This document shows, piece by piece, positions 50,909 to 63,724 of a DNA stretch of 64,000 bases (positions are counted from its first letter, which is position 1; every line of letters starts with the position of its first letter). Location: assembly GCF_037975245.1 (NCBI RefSeq), contig NC_092562.1, forward strand, positions 29,215,554 to 29,279,553. Direction: 5' to 3'. This DNA is from Apostichopus japonicus (Eukaryota > Echinodermata > Holothuroidea > Aspidochirotida > Stichopodidae). A program made the translations under genes and the position numbers. Below the pieces are notes generated by a model that saw nothing but the letters and a program-made list of their open reading frames with translations, did not search any database and had not been told where the DNA came from.

Positions 50909-51399
50909 CAACAGATAGTAACAGAGTAATACATTTATTTGTCTTCATGTCTTTAGGATTTTATAAATAAGGTAATTAATTTGAACTGTAATACTGTAGT
51001 TCCTTCATCAAAATGATATTGCACAAAATAAATATATATCTATATATATAATAATATATATAAAATAATATATCAAGAAATGAACACATATTTTTTAATT
51101 GGGGAATTATTAATATATCAGAGACACAGGTTTGCTTGCAGTATAGCAGTAAACTATAATACAGGATTCCAAACAGTGAGTTCCTGAACTTCAAGGTTCG
51201 GGGATAACTTGAAAATTTAGAAAGGATTTAATTAATACCCAATTATAACGACATGATATCGCAAACAGCCCTTACAAGAACCTTCACATTGTTTTAGCTG
51301 ATACCAAACATACAAGTCGGTGGAAATAAGGTAAAATGACACCAAATGGATGTTTTACAAATATATTGTTCAGATATAAAAATTTAATATTGACTGAAT
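49232..51399. other. Intergenic between NXPE and NAT-like copy B
   Basis: No coding exon was accepted. Contains a G-rich dispersed fragment at 49565-49640, a C-run at 50085-50099, and an (AT)n microsatellite at 50857-50907. Confidence 0.5.
50857..50907. repeat. (AT)n microsatellite
   Basis: Uninterrupted AT dinucleotides for 50 bp. Confidence 0.95.
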
Positions 51400-52287
51400 T
51401 TATGAAGGAGAAATGCTTTGCCTGGTATTTGAAAGAGCTTGTTCAATCATTCTAAGAGGAAATTGTGGGAAGTTCTTATGAAGTATTGCTTTCAACTCCT
51501 CCTTTGATCCAATATTCTGGCTTAGTAATTGTTGGTCCTGTTCCTCACTCCATTTGATGGTGCTTCCTTTCACAGCAAAGAATCGGTTTCCATTCATTCG
51601 AACTGCCCACACACCACAGTTGAATTTATTAGAAGGGTCAGTATAATCAGCTTCGTTTTTCACGAAAAAGTACGATATGTCAACAAGTCTGGATATATTC
51701 AATTCGGCAAATTTAAACCAACCACTGTCCCCGTCTTTGGATCGGTGGAGCCATTCCAAAATGCCGTCTGCTCTTCGAAGGTACTTGTGTGTTAAAAACG
51801 AGTGTGAATACATCTGGGATTCCTTCTCAAAGTTTAACGGTATGGCTGTTAACACGGGACATGCACATCCCACTTCTACCATGTGCTTACTTCCATGAAA
51901 TTCCAAGTTGTGCACCACAATTCCTGTATGTCCATCAACATTTCCCAAAATAGATCCCGGGAACAGGTCAGTTTTAAAACCAAGTGCATCCAATAAACAC
52001 TTGAAAAATGGTTGTATGGTTTCACATGTGCCTCCATACTTCTTCATCATATTTTGTTTTATAATAGAGAATGGCGGTCTGTGTCTTTCCTTCGCAGGGA
52101 TACTACATCTATAAAGCGATTGGAACGGTATAGTTTGATACATCGAATGTATCAGAGAGTCTAGGAAAGCCAGTCGATCACATTCAAGTTTTTGACGAGC
52201 ATTTCGAACGGCCAGAACATCTTCAATAAATGAAAATGCTTCTTCTTCACTCAGACAAAATGTGGCTGCTTCATCGGTGTATTCCAT
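51400..52287 (-). CDS. Arylamine N-acetyltransferase-like protein, copy B, 295 aa
   Basis: One coding exon. The ATG at 52287 (MEYTDEAATFCL) aligns with the copy-A start, and a T-rich acceptor (TTTTTTTGGTTAACAG) lies 40-50 bases upstream, so the hydrophobic extension of the open frame beyond it is probably intron and 5' UTR. Same landmarks as copy A at the same spacing: C88 in YGGTCETIQPFF, H120 in DGHTGI, E138 in VEVGCA, followed by LTAIPLNFEKESQMY, KYLRRADGILEWL and WFKFAELN-S-LVDISYFF. Again Glu replaces the triad Asp. The two copies share whole stretches such as GGTCETIQPFFKCLLDALG, so they are paralogues from one duplication. Neither shows a frameshift, which argues both are under selection. 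Confidence 0.72.
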   Translation of the reverse strand: MEYTDEAATFCLSEEEAFSFIEDVLAVRNARQKLECDRLAFLDSLIHSMYQTIPFQSLYRCSIPAKERHRPPFSIIKQNMMKKYGGTCETIQPFFKCLLDALGFKTDLFPGSILGNVDGHTGIVVHNLEFHGSKHMVEVGCACPVLTAIPLNFEKESQMYSHSFLTHKYLRRADGILEWLHRSKDGDSGWFKFAELNISRLVDISYFFVKNEADYTDPSNKFNCGVWAVRMNGNRFFAVKGSTIKWSEEQDQQLLSQNIGSKEELKAILHKNFPQFPLRMIEQALSNTRQSISPS

Positions 52288-52735
52288 ATTTGGTACCACT
52301 GCATTGGTCCAAAGAACAAGACTGTTAACCAAAAAAATAATAATCATAATTAATACAATTTATTGGCAAACCATACAGTAGACAACAAGCAGTACCAGGA
52401 AAGGCCAAATGGGTTAGCGATTTTTGTCACATTGCATGTATGAGAATATAGACTGTAATACTGCAGAAAATATAAAAGTATTTAACTTAACCTCAAGTTA
52501 TTGACTTGCGTAATCCTGAAATCAGTATAAAGCCTGGGGACCTCAGATTAATTTGGCTATGTTTCCAGTACAGTACAAAATATTTGGATTTTTGTTCTTA
52601 ATAAAATATAAAACTAGTCTTGTACATGTTTACCAAAGGAACACAAACATACATACTGAAATGTGACTTTAAAGACTCCATTTCTCAAGGTTTTTTATAC
52701 TTATCACTCTGATTTGACAAGCATACATTGTTACA

Positions 52736-52933
52736 TTAAATGACATACTGTACATCAGAAAGGCGACCAACCATGATTTCACCATGAATGGCCTTCACAT
52801 ATTTTGTCAAAAGTCTGAATAAATGATACAAACACAGAAACTGCGGTAACACTACAATGAATGGGTCCCGAAGACAAATTTCGTTGGAAGGTTGTAGGAT
52901 TAGGAGAGCTCTAGTTAGCAAAAGTTGGAGATA
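52736..52933 (-). other. Possible terminal coding exon of unknown gene
   Basis: After a TTTCAG acceptor near 52940 the minus strand reads ELYLQLLLTRALLILQPSNE and continues open for about 67 codons to a stop at 52736, with balanced, protein-like composition (FIVVLPQFLCLYHLFRLL). No partner exon was found upstream, and no family was recognised. It could equally be chance, or part of a 5' exon region of NAT-like copy B. Confidence 0.22.
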
Positions 52934-52940
52934 TAGTTCC

Positions 52941-55689
52941 CTGAAATGTTAGTTTCCATCAAAATAATTACGGATGTTGCAAAATTGTCACCATGGTGAG
53001 CTTGTAGCAAACCATGTTTCTAAGGCAAATTTTAAACTTTTGCTATGCATATTTACAGAAATTAACAGGAAATAGTTTAGAGTTCAAATCTGAAGGCTCT
53101 AAACTAGTCTCATATAAAATATGATGGTGCATGTGTGAAACTCCACTAGGTTATACATTGTTGCACTTTGCCCATTTTGCATATACTGTGAGTGTGAGCC
53201 TAGCATTTAGCTATACATACTATATGAAATTATTCATTGATTTATCAATGAAATTATATCCAGCCTAACCTTGTCTGAGAATTTGAACACAATCAAGCAA
53301 TCAAAATGTATGCAGTCACAAATAAATGTACAGTAGGCCTACAATGAGTTCAACAGTACATAGCTGTTGAGTTATAACATGTAAATTTGCTTTGATAATA
53401 GATGCAATGACAGTTGTTAACTTGTTCATCATGAAAACGTTGTTGCTTAAACCTCACACTGCATTTGTTTAGTCGGACTACAGTAACACTGGTACCGTGA
53501 TCATAACAATGATAAAAATGCGGGCGGACATTCGAAACGTAGGCTAGGCTATGTTACGCAAGACAGGCTATGTATGTAATGTGTTTCACAGGCGAACACC
53601 ATATAGTACAGAAGGTACAATAAACAACTTATGTAATCCGAAAGATTACCAATTAATCAATGTCCGTTTGCCCTGAATAATAAACCTCTCGAATATACCT
53701 CTATGTAGTCCCAAGCGGCACACAGAAATATAGTGTGATGTAGTTGTGTGTAAGCGAGCAGTATCGGATATTTCAGTAATCATGCCCAGTTTGAAATTGA
53801 TCGCACACTCAGCCACATTTTCGAGCTGCTCGAACCATTTACCACGCTTTTGAAGTTAGCTGTGCATTCAACCACACATTCGGTGTGCATAGAGCAATCG
53901 GTTCAACTTAACCATTAGTCTTGGTCAAAGCGTTCGCACTGTACGGTACGTGTTAGCCGGTTGAGTCTAGCTGTTCCTTCAGGACAAGAATTGTGTGGGG
54001 GAGGGGTGGGTGGGGGGGGGGGGTGCGGGAGTAGCTGTACGGTACTTGCTATCGTCGCTATATATATATACTGGCAACAGTAGGCGCGCTTTCATTTGGC
54101 TTTTACTCGATAGTTTTCTGTGCACGAGTTTAATCTAGTAGTAGTATAAATTAAAATTCTAGGATGTGAGGGCGCGAAAAAGAACTATTTTCACAGCAGT
54201 ATAGCGAAAGCTGCGATACCCACAGGTTTTATTTAGGCTTTCTATTACTAGGTAAGGTCTTGACCAATACCATTTGGCCATTTATCACATACAAATTCCA
54301 GCCGTGCATTTAGCCGCCGCCGTACATTTTGGACACACTGAATGTGCGGATGCAAAAACATCGGGCAAGCCACCAAAACACCGTCAATGGCCGTAACATT
54401 ATTGACCCTCTATGCATTCTGTACCACAAGATTCAGGATCTGTCTAGGAACTTTTTCACTAAAAGTTTGCAGACCTTTTCTGTATGATTTTTCATCAAAA
54501 GAGCACTATTTTTCAACAGTTAACAAAAAACGGGCACTAAGATGTTTGTATCCCTCATCACTGGCTACAATATACCATACCCGACCAATCTTAAGATTTT
54601 CACAAAACAGTGTACGATACGTAAGTGAATAGGCATTGACTTGTGGGGAATGTGGTGGGGATGGGTGACATGCCCATCCCTAGCCAACTTTTGAAATGGG
54701 GCACTTATTGCATTGCGTCCCCCCCCCCCCTCCCCCTCACACACACGTTTACTTTAAGTAAAGGAGACTAGCTATAAAGAAGTTTTCTCACTCCTTTGGT
54801 CGTTTATATGTTTTAGTAATAACCTGCATCGACACACAGAAATTTAAAGGAGTGCGGGGCGATCAATGATCTTTTCATATTTCTCATTTCCTTCATTTTT
54901 TTTCAAAAAATCGAAGAATATTCAACAAATTAAGCAAAGCTTTCTTCATAAATATTGGCACTTACTACCAAAAAAAAAAATACGAAATAAAAAGTTACTA
55001 TTAAAACTTAATATTCCACTTACATAATAAAACATCAAAATTTCCAAATTATAAAGAAAATCAAAATAAGTATAGTTGACAAGAAATATATAATTTACGA
55101 AATGAAGCCTAATACTAATAATAGGTTGGATTTTCCAATCTCCAAATTAACACTGTAGAGGGAAGATCCTAAGATCGGCCAGGATTTGACTCCCACCCTC
55201 CGCACCCCTGCGCCACCCTTCTGCTGCCCCGACCCCCAAAACAAAATTAATAAATATGTTTATAATTGAAAGCAGATAATTACAAATCAAGAACAGTCCA
55301 ACGACTTAATGCCTGTCCTTGAATTCAGGCAAGGTAACCTACCGATCCACTGGAGCCCTATAACATATGGACAAATGGCTTAGCCATGGGGGGGGGGGTG
55401 GGCGAAAGAATATGACCGCAAAACTATAAGTCAGCCCTCACCCGCTGGAAAAGCATACATTCCCCTCCACACCCCATCCCCTCAAAAACGGAAGTGTAAA
55501 CACATGCAGAGCTTTTGTTTTGTGCTTCGAAATCATCAACTCGGGAAAATCACTGTAGGCTATCTTTCAGCATTGTAATAACACTAGTTTGATTGGTGAC
55601 GTCATTTTTGCGGCACTCACATGACCAATAATGGCACATTCCAGCATGATTTGGCATTCCACGGTCGAATCGATGACGAGACAAGACTT
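52941..55689. other. Intergenic, nothing coding recognised
   Basis: AT-rich with scattered G-runs and C-runs (near 54014 and 54721) and pieces resembling dispersed repeats (55130-55250, 55380-55470). No splice-consistent gene model could be built. Confidence 0.4.
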
Positions 55690-56105
55690 GTAGTATCTAT
55701 CTATCTATGTCCCATAGCTTGAGGGCCGTTGGGGCGACATGATGACACGACACAAGCTTTCCACAATTCACGATCGTCAACTGTTCTTATGAGCTGGTTG
55801 AAGTTCATCCCAGTCCAGGTTTTCATGTTGTCAATCCGAATTTTAACCGACCTGCCTCTCCTTCGTACCCCATCTGTCCCTCCTTCCAATATAGTGTTTG
55901 CCAGGCTGTTCTTCTGTCTAATCACATGACCAAACCACTGAAGTTTCCTTCTTTTCACCACTGATAGGAGGGGTTCATGCTCCCCTCTGAAACTCTCCAT
56001 TATTTGCCATACTTGCTTGTTCGTGGGGTGTGCGAAGTGCAATGGATCTGGAGAAGTCTCCTGATAAAGTTCATTTCAAAAGCATTTATTCGCTTTTCCA
56101 TCCCC
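55690..56105 (-). mobile_element. 3' end relic of a LINE-type retrotransposon
   Basis: The minus strand encodes the C-terminal tail common to LINE reverse transcriptases: RRKLQWFGHVIRQKNSLANT, then RRRGRSVKIRIDNMKTWTGM and DDRELWKACV. Upstream, MNFIRRLLQIHC is in another frame, so there is at least one frameshift. The element is strongly 5'-truncated and ends in a short (TAGA)n tail (plus-strand CTATCTATCTAT at 55696-55707), as several LINE clades do. Confidence 0.7.
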
Positions 56106-56450
56106 GCACTTAAAGTTCACGAGACATGTACACTGAAATATAAATATTAAATCGCTGCAGATTTGGGGAAATGGTTATACATTTTTGAAAGGCAAAGAAT
56201 GAAAACTTAACTAAAAAAACAATTCAACAATAAGTTGATTAATGATGTCCTTTCAAACCTGCCGTAATAGCTCGAATGATAACGCAGGTCGTAGAGATAC
56301 ATATGTTTGAACCGAATGGAAATTATCTTATAATTGGTATGCCGCCCTCTATTTCCATCATAGGCAGATTTGCAGGTCTATAATAGATTGTCTTCGTAAT
56401 ACTATTCTTTTCAGAGGAAACTGCGTTGTCAAGGCAACCGCTGTTAATGA

Positions 56451-56678
56451 ATGCATTTCATGCATTTTGTGTCGTCGAGGAGTTTCAAAGAACATCTGTG
56501 TGTGTGTATTGTGACGACGCGGACATCTAAAAACAAGCTGTGTCGAATCCAGTACAACTGTATAGCTGCGGGTTTGATCATTCTCGGCATGATCGTCTTC
56601 AATCTATCAAAACATCAGCTATGCTACAGATTCACACATCTACGTATTAACGTTGAGTATCGTTTGAGGAAACAGTGA
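56451..56678 (+). other. Possible small membrane-protein exon
   Basis: A 75-codon ORF with a hydrophobic segment (CIAAGLIILGMIVFNLS) after a basic stretch, the look of a type II anchor exon such as the first exon of the NXPE gene. No further exons or family were recognised, and it may be chance. Confidence 0.2.
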
Positions 56679-57552
56679 ACTTCTAGGATTTGGTCTCTCC
56701 ACTTGGAAAGTTGTACTGTAATTCCATTCTGCCTCCTTGTTGATTTTACACGGGGGGAATCAGTGGCGGGAACTTTCTGCTGTTGTAACGGTGGTAAGTT
56801 GCATATAACTATATACGTCAGCAGCTAACTTTAATTAATATTCCGGTAAAAGTTGTTTTACGTTTTGCTTATCAAACAGTTTCGGTAGCGACGTTTCGAT
56901 CAGTATGTTGTTGCAGTAGTTACTACATATTGCCTATATCGTATACTCACCAATATTGTTATCTGTATCGATTCAATCTGTGTATTATGATACAATGGCT
57001 ATGCTTGAAAAATTCACGTATAGGACACGTATCGGAGTATTGCAATTATGGATATAGTTTATAGATTTGAGAATTTGAACCTGACGAATGAAGAGAGGGG
57101 CCCATATCTGCAGATGAATAATGATGAATAAATATGTTCGATTTGTAAGCAATGAATGATGTTTAATTCCCTTTATCTTTATCTTTTTATGTCTGCCTGT
57201 CAAAGATAGGGCCTATGTGGTCTCATGATCAGTAATATGGCACATGACTGTGTAACTTATTAGCCTATAGTATAATCATAGAGCTAGGTTTATAGCTCCA
57301 TGGTATAATATATATGCTGTGTATACATACCATTGGCAGCCTGGGTTGCGTTTAGTAACTTATAACTAACTACTAGCTACAAAGCTTCCCTTGCAGAATT
57401 CCTATCCACAATTCAATACAGTTAATTGAAAGTGTTAATGAATCAAGGGAAAATTAGCTTTATGTAACCTAACCACTTATAGATAATTAGTCCACTATTG
57501 TTTCACTGCGTTAAATTGATGAATGGGCTAGGCTGTTAAACTCTTACATATA
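56679..57552. other. Intergenic, nothing recognised
   Basis: AT-rich sequence with no coding or repeat signal noted. Confidence 0.4.
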
Positions 57553-57560
57553 CATCTAGC

Positions 57561-59055
57561 CAGGGGCGGGATTTGAGTTGTGAAAGTGGGGGGGCAAACC
57601 TGCCAGCAAGACTATCTAAGCGGAGCGCCACCATCGGTTGGCGCGGAGCGTACAAGAAATTTTTGGGCTTTACAAACCCTCCAGATGGCCGGAAATGGCA
57701 CTTCCCGAGTGCTCTAAGCTGCATGTACCCATCCTTGAAATATGGATCTCATGTCTGCAATTGTATCTAGATAGTTAATTATCGTTTAAAAATTTGAAGA
57801 GGATTGATAGTAGAACATATGGTCAGATGGTGATGTACAACTTTTGTTATACGTCACTATCTAAGCGGAGCGCCATCATCAGTTGGCAAGGATCGTCGAA
57901 ATTTTTGATGAAAGGAACCCTTAGATCGGTAAAATTAACACCCATATAGGCTTTAAATTGCATCTAAACAATTAATGAACGTGTGTAAAGTTAGGGAGGA
58001 CAGATAGAAGAACTTATATGGTGATGCACAACTGAGGCTTATACGTCACTATTTAGACGGTGCACCACCATCAGTTGGCGCGGCGTGTCGAAATTTAAGC
58101 AAAAAGGAAATCCTAGATCAGCAAATATGACACCTCTGGTAACAATAAATCGCATCTCGACAGTTCTTTCCCCCTAAAATTATTTATTATATTGTGCATT
58201 GGACCGATCAAGAATATGTTCAGCACCCACTTCGAAATTCTCCCCGCGGTCCCCACTTCTTGGAGAACTTGGCAAATATTAGGGGCTGAACATACCTTTA
58301 CCCCCCACACTTTTTTATGGGGGATAAGCCCCTCAAGTCTACCGGTTCCGTCGCCACTGAAGTCGAGGCGGGGTGACTGTTTGGATTTTACAATGTGACT
58401 AGGTGTATCATGGAGCAATATATTTACGGGTCATTTCATAGTACTGGCTGAGATTTGAAAATGAAATTATTACCTGGCAGTACTGTACCAGCATTATTTT
58501 TGAACTATTGCCATATTATCAGGCAACATAGAAATTCATAATAAATACTTGAATGTTACTTACTGTTCATGAAGGGCTAGACCACTGGGGGTGGGGTGGG
58601 GTGTGTGTCATGTGTCAGTGTATTGAACTTAATTATTGATATACCCAATATGCAATTCTGGCTTTTGTAAATCGTTTCTCTGGATTTAGTTATTCAACGC
58701 ATTCAGTAGAGCAGCAACGTTGAAAATCAATTCCTGAAGCTAGCACTGTAGCACATGCCGCGGATTCATCACATGCAGAATTGAATCGCTAGTGTGTTAG
58801 CTCCAGGATTCGTGCAGGAACCTGTGCTGCGAACCATGTGCTAGCTCCAGCTCCAGTTATTCATGCTACATGTTACGATGTTAAACACAAATTCGGCTAA
58901 GATTCGAAACAAATAGGCCTATTTGATAGGGAATAATTTCGATTAGGGTTGTGCACATTTGTCTACAAAAACGACAAAAAAAGTAAATTAAGGTTTGGGA
59001 AAAAGTGGGGGGGGGGGGCAAATGCCCCCTCTTGCCCCCCGTAATCCCGCCCATG
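57561..59055. mobile_element. Non-autonomous hAT-type element (1495 bp) with 8-bp target duplication
   Basis: The left end CAGGGGCGGGATT and right end AATCCCGCCCATG are inverted copies with one mismatch. CATCTAGC flanks both sides (57553-57560 and 59056-59063). Inside, the module CTATCTAAGCGGAGCGCCA and its surroundings recur at about 57612, 57857 and 58040, each followed by a run of similar sequence, so 57.6-58.15 kb is a diverged triplication of about 190-245 bp. No transposase ORF. Confidence 0.88.
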
Positions 59056-59135
59056 CATCTAGCTTGAAAACAAATGTTGTGTGGTTTACCTATGTGTGAT
59101 AGTATTGTTTTATTTCTTTTTATTTCTTCCCTTTG

Positions 59136-59299
59136 TTCTTCTTCTTCTTCTTCTTCTTCTTCTTCTTCTTCTTCTTCTTCTTCTTCTTCTTCTTCTTCTT
59201 CTTCTTCTTCTTCTTCTTCTTCTTCTTCTTCTTCTTCTTCTTCTTCTTCTTCTTCTTCTTCTTCTTCTTCTTCTTCTTCTTCTTCTTCTTCTTCTTCTT
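59136..59299. repeat. (CTT)n trinucleotide microsatellite
   Basis: About 54 uninterrupted CTT units. Poly-Ser, poly-Leu and poly-Arg ORFs here are artefacts. Confidence 0.97.
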
Positions 59300-59719
59300 T
59301 GAAAATTGAAGTTCTTGATTTGTGAACTACTTCTTTTTACAAAACACTGGCAATAATGTGACATGGTATTTGCTAATTATTACTAATGACTATTGTATTA
59401 CGGGAGACGCTTCCTGATTGCAGATAGATAACGCAACAGCCTTAATTAAGAATAATTATTTCTTCATAATGCCTGTAAAGTCGCCTCAACAGAGTAGAAG
59501 TGAACATACTATTACGTTTATCATTACGATAGTAATTAAGTGTGAAGTTTTCGAGAATGTCATGTGTATTACATACAAGTATGCTGAGACTGATCGTTTC
59601 AATAGAATCGAAACAAAGAGAAGAAGATTAAACAAAGCATATTGAGTGCCATGATCAAATACTGACAAAGTAACCCTAAATATGTACAGAATAATTGGGA
59701 GGGGGTGTGAGGGGGTAGG

Positions 59720-60180
59720 GGTTGTTAGTGCATGAATTTGATGAAGTAGCGTTTGTTTTAGTGTCTACTCCAAACGCTAAATGTCCCAATTCACAAGGGG
59801 ACTATAGGGTTGTTAGTATATATCAATTCGGAGAAATAGCGTTTTAGTGCCCAATCCCAACACTAGCAGTACCCATGCAGATGGGGATGACGGTTGTTAG
59901 TTCATCACATCGGTGAGGTAGCGTTAGGGTGCCCAATCCCAACACTAGCAGTACCCATGCAGATGGGGATAACGGTTGTTAGTTCATCACATCGGTGAGG
60001 TAGCGTTAGGGTGCGCAATCCCAACACTAGCAGTACCCATGCAGATGGGGATAACGGTTGTTAGTTCATCACATCGGTGAGGTAGCGTTAGGGTGCCCAA
60101 TCTCAACACTAGCATCAATTATGCACACCGGGGCTATGGTATTTAGATCATCAATTCGGCGATGAAGCGTTTGTTTTGGG
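59720..60180. repeat. 82-bp tandem array
   Basis: ACCCATGCAG recurs at 59871, 59953 and 60035, an 82-bp period. Near-identical central units (GTGCCCAATCCCAACACTAG, GGTTGTTAGTTCATCACATC, GGTGAGGTAGCG) are flanked by diverged ones on both sides, five to six copies in all. Confidence 0.88.
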
Positions 60181-61391
60181 GTCCAATCCCAACAATCCCT
60201 ATACAAATATTACTTCTCCAACGCACCCCCCCCTCCCCACTTCGGCTCCCTCCCACCTTACATCACACACCACCCTCAAGGTATATTCAGTTGAACCGGA
60301 AATACATGTAACTTTAATTTCTGATGTAGTCCGACAGCTAATAATTGATAATAATATCTCTTTACTATCGTTAATCTATAATATTCCTATCTCGTAATGT
60401 AAACATAAAGCCAATATACCATGATAACACTGTTACTATTACAGTTAACATTAACTTGACACTACTAAACAGAGATGTACAGAAAGACTTAACATGAAAA
60501 CAGGTTTTATAGGGTTATTGCAATCTGCTAAACGTTCACTGAATGCCCAACAACTACACTCTGTGACATATTCGTCCATTAGTGCTGACTACCTCAGCAA
60601 GTTATTTATGACCTTCTAACAATCAAATTTTCAAAATTTTCCATTTCTTCCATTTCGCGTATGAAGTCATTAGTTGATGGCATTTACATGAGCTACTGCT
60701 TAAAATGGGCGGGGAATCTAACCAAATGATCAAAGTCGAGTGATTTTAAGCAGGAACTATGCTTTTGATATGTCGATGTGGTTTAAGGCAGAAAGGAAAT
60801 GCGAGCACTTAGGATCTCTAGAAAACGAATGATATAATGAAGTAGGCGTCACGAGGTAAGCTTAATTCTTTAGTCGACGGATGAATAAAAGATTGGGCAT
60901 TAAATGGTGTTCCATTTGCTCACGATATGAGCGGTATCAAATTCGAAGAAAGACTTTCCGCTTGATAGGCGGCTTTTGACACTTGTGTATCCAATAATTC
61001 TATAACAATAAACGACGTCAAGCAATATCGGTAGATAAATGTAAAAAAGGTTTCATAATTTTATAACAGTAATTGCTATTTGCATTTTCAACAATATTAA
61101 ATTTGTAAGAGATTAAAATAAATGATAGTTTAATACTCGTATATATGTTGACATATAGTATACTTTAAAGAATGACTTTACGCAGATTTTGAATTTGATG
61201 TGTTGGAGTCCGGGGTGGGGGGGGTATAGAGGGCACGAGGAGTGCTAGTTATCAATGTTTCTCAAGATATTCCAACTATAAACGTTGCATACTCAGCTTA
61301 AAAGCAATTAACCAACGATTGACTCTTAGTGTTTAAAACAATACATCCAATGGATATCATGCAGAATATGTTCCCCATATTCGTGATGGCG
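60181..61391. other. Intergenic, nothing recognised
   Basis: No coding signal. A C-rich patch at 60220-60280 and a G-run at 61215-61224. Confidence 0.4.
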
Positions 61392-61399
61392 TTCAGAGG

Positions 61400-61784
61400 C
61401 AGTGGCGGAGCGTCCATACAGTCAGGGGCGGAAGCCCCCCCCCGCAGGGGGGACTCAAATAGACTGCTGGCGCCCTTTTCAGCTCTTTACCACTTTTTAC
61501 TTATTCTAGATTATTGACTTTTTTATTGCGCTCTCATCTACTTATTGACATTTGTCACATTTTGTTGGTGTAATTTGGCGATGACACCTATTATTTCTTC
61601 GTTTATCTGCAAATTAGCCAGGCCAGGAAAGGGTCATTTCCGGCGATCTAGGGAGTATCTTTACTCAAAAATTTTCTGTACGCTACGCGCCAACCAGTGG
61701 TGGCGCTCCGCTTAGATAGTGTCGAAAGCGCCCCATACAGACCATTCTCGCCCCTCCTGACCAATACCCCTAGCTCCGCCACTG
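61400..61784. mobile_element. Non-autonomous hAT-type element (385 bp) with 8-bp target duplication
   Basis: The left end CAGTGGCGGAGC and right end GCTCCGCCACTG are perfect inverted copies. TTCAGAGG flanks both sides (61392-61399 and 61785-61792). The interior carries the GTACGCTACGCGCCAACCAG / GGCGCTCCGCTTAGATAGT module shared in inverted form with the element at 57561. No ORF. Confidence 0.9.
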
Positions 61785-61792
61785 TTCAGAGG

Positions 61793-63539
61793 CAAGCTGA
61801 CTTAAAAGTCTTCGGCGGTTTAAATCTATACGTCATGGCAAGTGCTCATTATTTTAATAAAGAAGTTTGAGGGCATCGCGTAATTATATGAACCTAATGT
61901 CTTATCTCCTTTTGGAAACAAAAATAGTTTTCGAACAAAACTTCCAAATGACAAAGAAAACAAATAAACAATGAACACGTTTATCGTTAAAACCGTTTAT
62001 ATTAAAGGCACTAAATTGCTTTTTTTATATTAATATTACCACGCATGCGTATTTAGTGTAAATCAGAAATATCAGTTACATGTCATTGATTTGCATTAAA
62101 AAATGTGTACATTAATGTTCGTCCTTATGTTAATGTAAATTCCAAATTCAACCAGATCTCTTTTTTAAATTTTTTATCATATTGTTGGAAACCTGCTATT
62201 CCTTCAAAGAAAATTCATCAGTCTCATTGGATTACACACAACATAAGAATGAGGTATTGTCTAAACGAGCTCGCAAATTTACGTGAAATGAATAATATAC
62301 GCATGCCCAATAGGATGATAGTTTTATAACGAAGTGACCGACTTATGACGTCACAGCACTATACATAATTTAAAATTCAGGTATATTACCGATATGATTA
62401 TTATTTTTTATATTTAAATCAACGTTATACACAATGCATTTGCGTCTGTGTTATACAACTTCAGATTATGATCTGGCCACAGTTTATTAAAAGTGAGATA
62501 GTAATATTTAGCTGCTAACGGCACTATTAATTCATTTCAAGTATTGGAGCTGTACTTTGTCTTAACGTAATAGTTTACCACGTTAAGGGCGTGGTTATAT
62601 AGTGTGCTGATGATAACGCAATGAGTCATTCATGATGCGTTTATACAGAGAGGATATTACAAAAAATGTTATATCTTGAGGTATTAGCCTTGTGTTTCAG
62701 CCGTTTTGCATAATATGCCGGATAAACATTGCACTGTAGTTGGTGGATTTTCTTAATATTATTATAAAAGCATACAATTATGTAATGGCCATTGGTGTCA
62801 TCAGTGCCTTTACTAAGTGTCCGACGATAAGTGGAGATGGGATATGGAGAGATTTGCTGTAATTCATATCCGAGAAAATCGATAATTTACCAACAAACGG
62901 GCAGATAAGAATTTGTACCTCAAGTTAAGTCTCAGACAACATTTCATGGTCGCGGCACCTGGAAGAATTGATAAATACATTTCTTTCCATTTGTTTTTTA
63001 TTCAAGTTGTATGATGAAAGTTGATCATTTTCATAATTTATTTTCCCCTGGTTTTACTTATTACTTCAGTTTATAGTTACATGATAAGTGTAATGTATTC
63101 ATGAAGTACACAGATTCCATTGTAGACTTCTTTTTTTTGTACTCTGTGTGTTAAAGATGCAACGCTTCATTTAAATGTTAATATCGCTTGGTTGACCATT
63201 AAAAGCTCGGCAAATGCCTCTTATGAATTACATCCCTATAAACGTTTTATTTACATAGTCCCCAATCGTATCGATTTATCAAACCCTAGGAATATATTTG
63301 GCCTCTTACCGGGTGGAAAGGTAAAAGCAAAGGCATAATTTTTTTGACCTGCGGGCTTGTAGTTTCTTTCACTGCTAAATGTCAGGACACGTATTAAAAC
63401 TATAATATCTCTGAGAAGGCATGCATGCCACCACGCTATGCTGGTGATGTCATTGAACTACGATAAGCCGTTATATGTTATTATTAAGGCAGGCAACGAG
63501 GTATGTGTGTTATAATGATGACGTAAATTACAGGATTTA
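61793..63539. other. Intergenic, nothing recognised
   Basis: AT-rich; no gene, RNA or repeat structure was recognised. Confidence 0.4.
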
Positions 63540-63542
63540 TTG

Positions 63543-63576
<34 letters not shown>

Positions 63577-63588
63577 TGATATATATAT

Positions 63589-63638
<50 letters not shown>

Positions 63639-63724
63639 ATATTGATATATATATATATATTGATATATATATATATATTGATATATATATATATATTGAT
63701 ATATATATATATATATATATATAT
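63540..63724. repeat. Compound (AT)n microsatellite with TTGATA interruptions
   Basis: AT dinucleotides broken at irregular intervals by TTGATA. ORFs of alternating Ile and Tyr are artefacts. Confidence 0.95.

Noticed and set aside
59074-59364. Poly-Ser, poly-Leu and poly-Arg ORFs
   Set aside because: They are translations of the CTT microsatellite.
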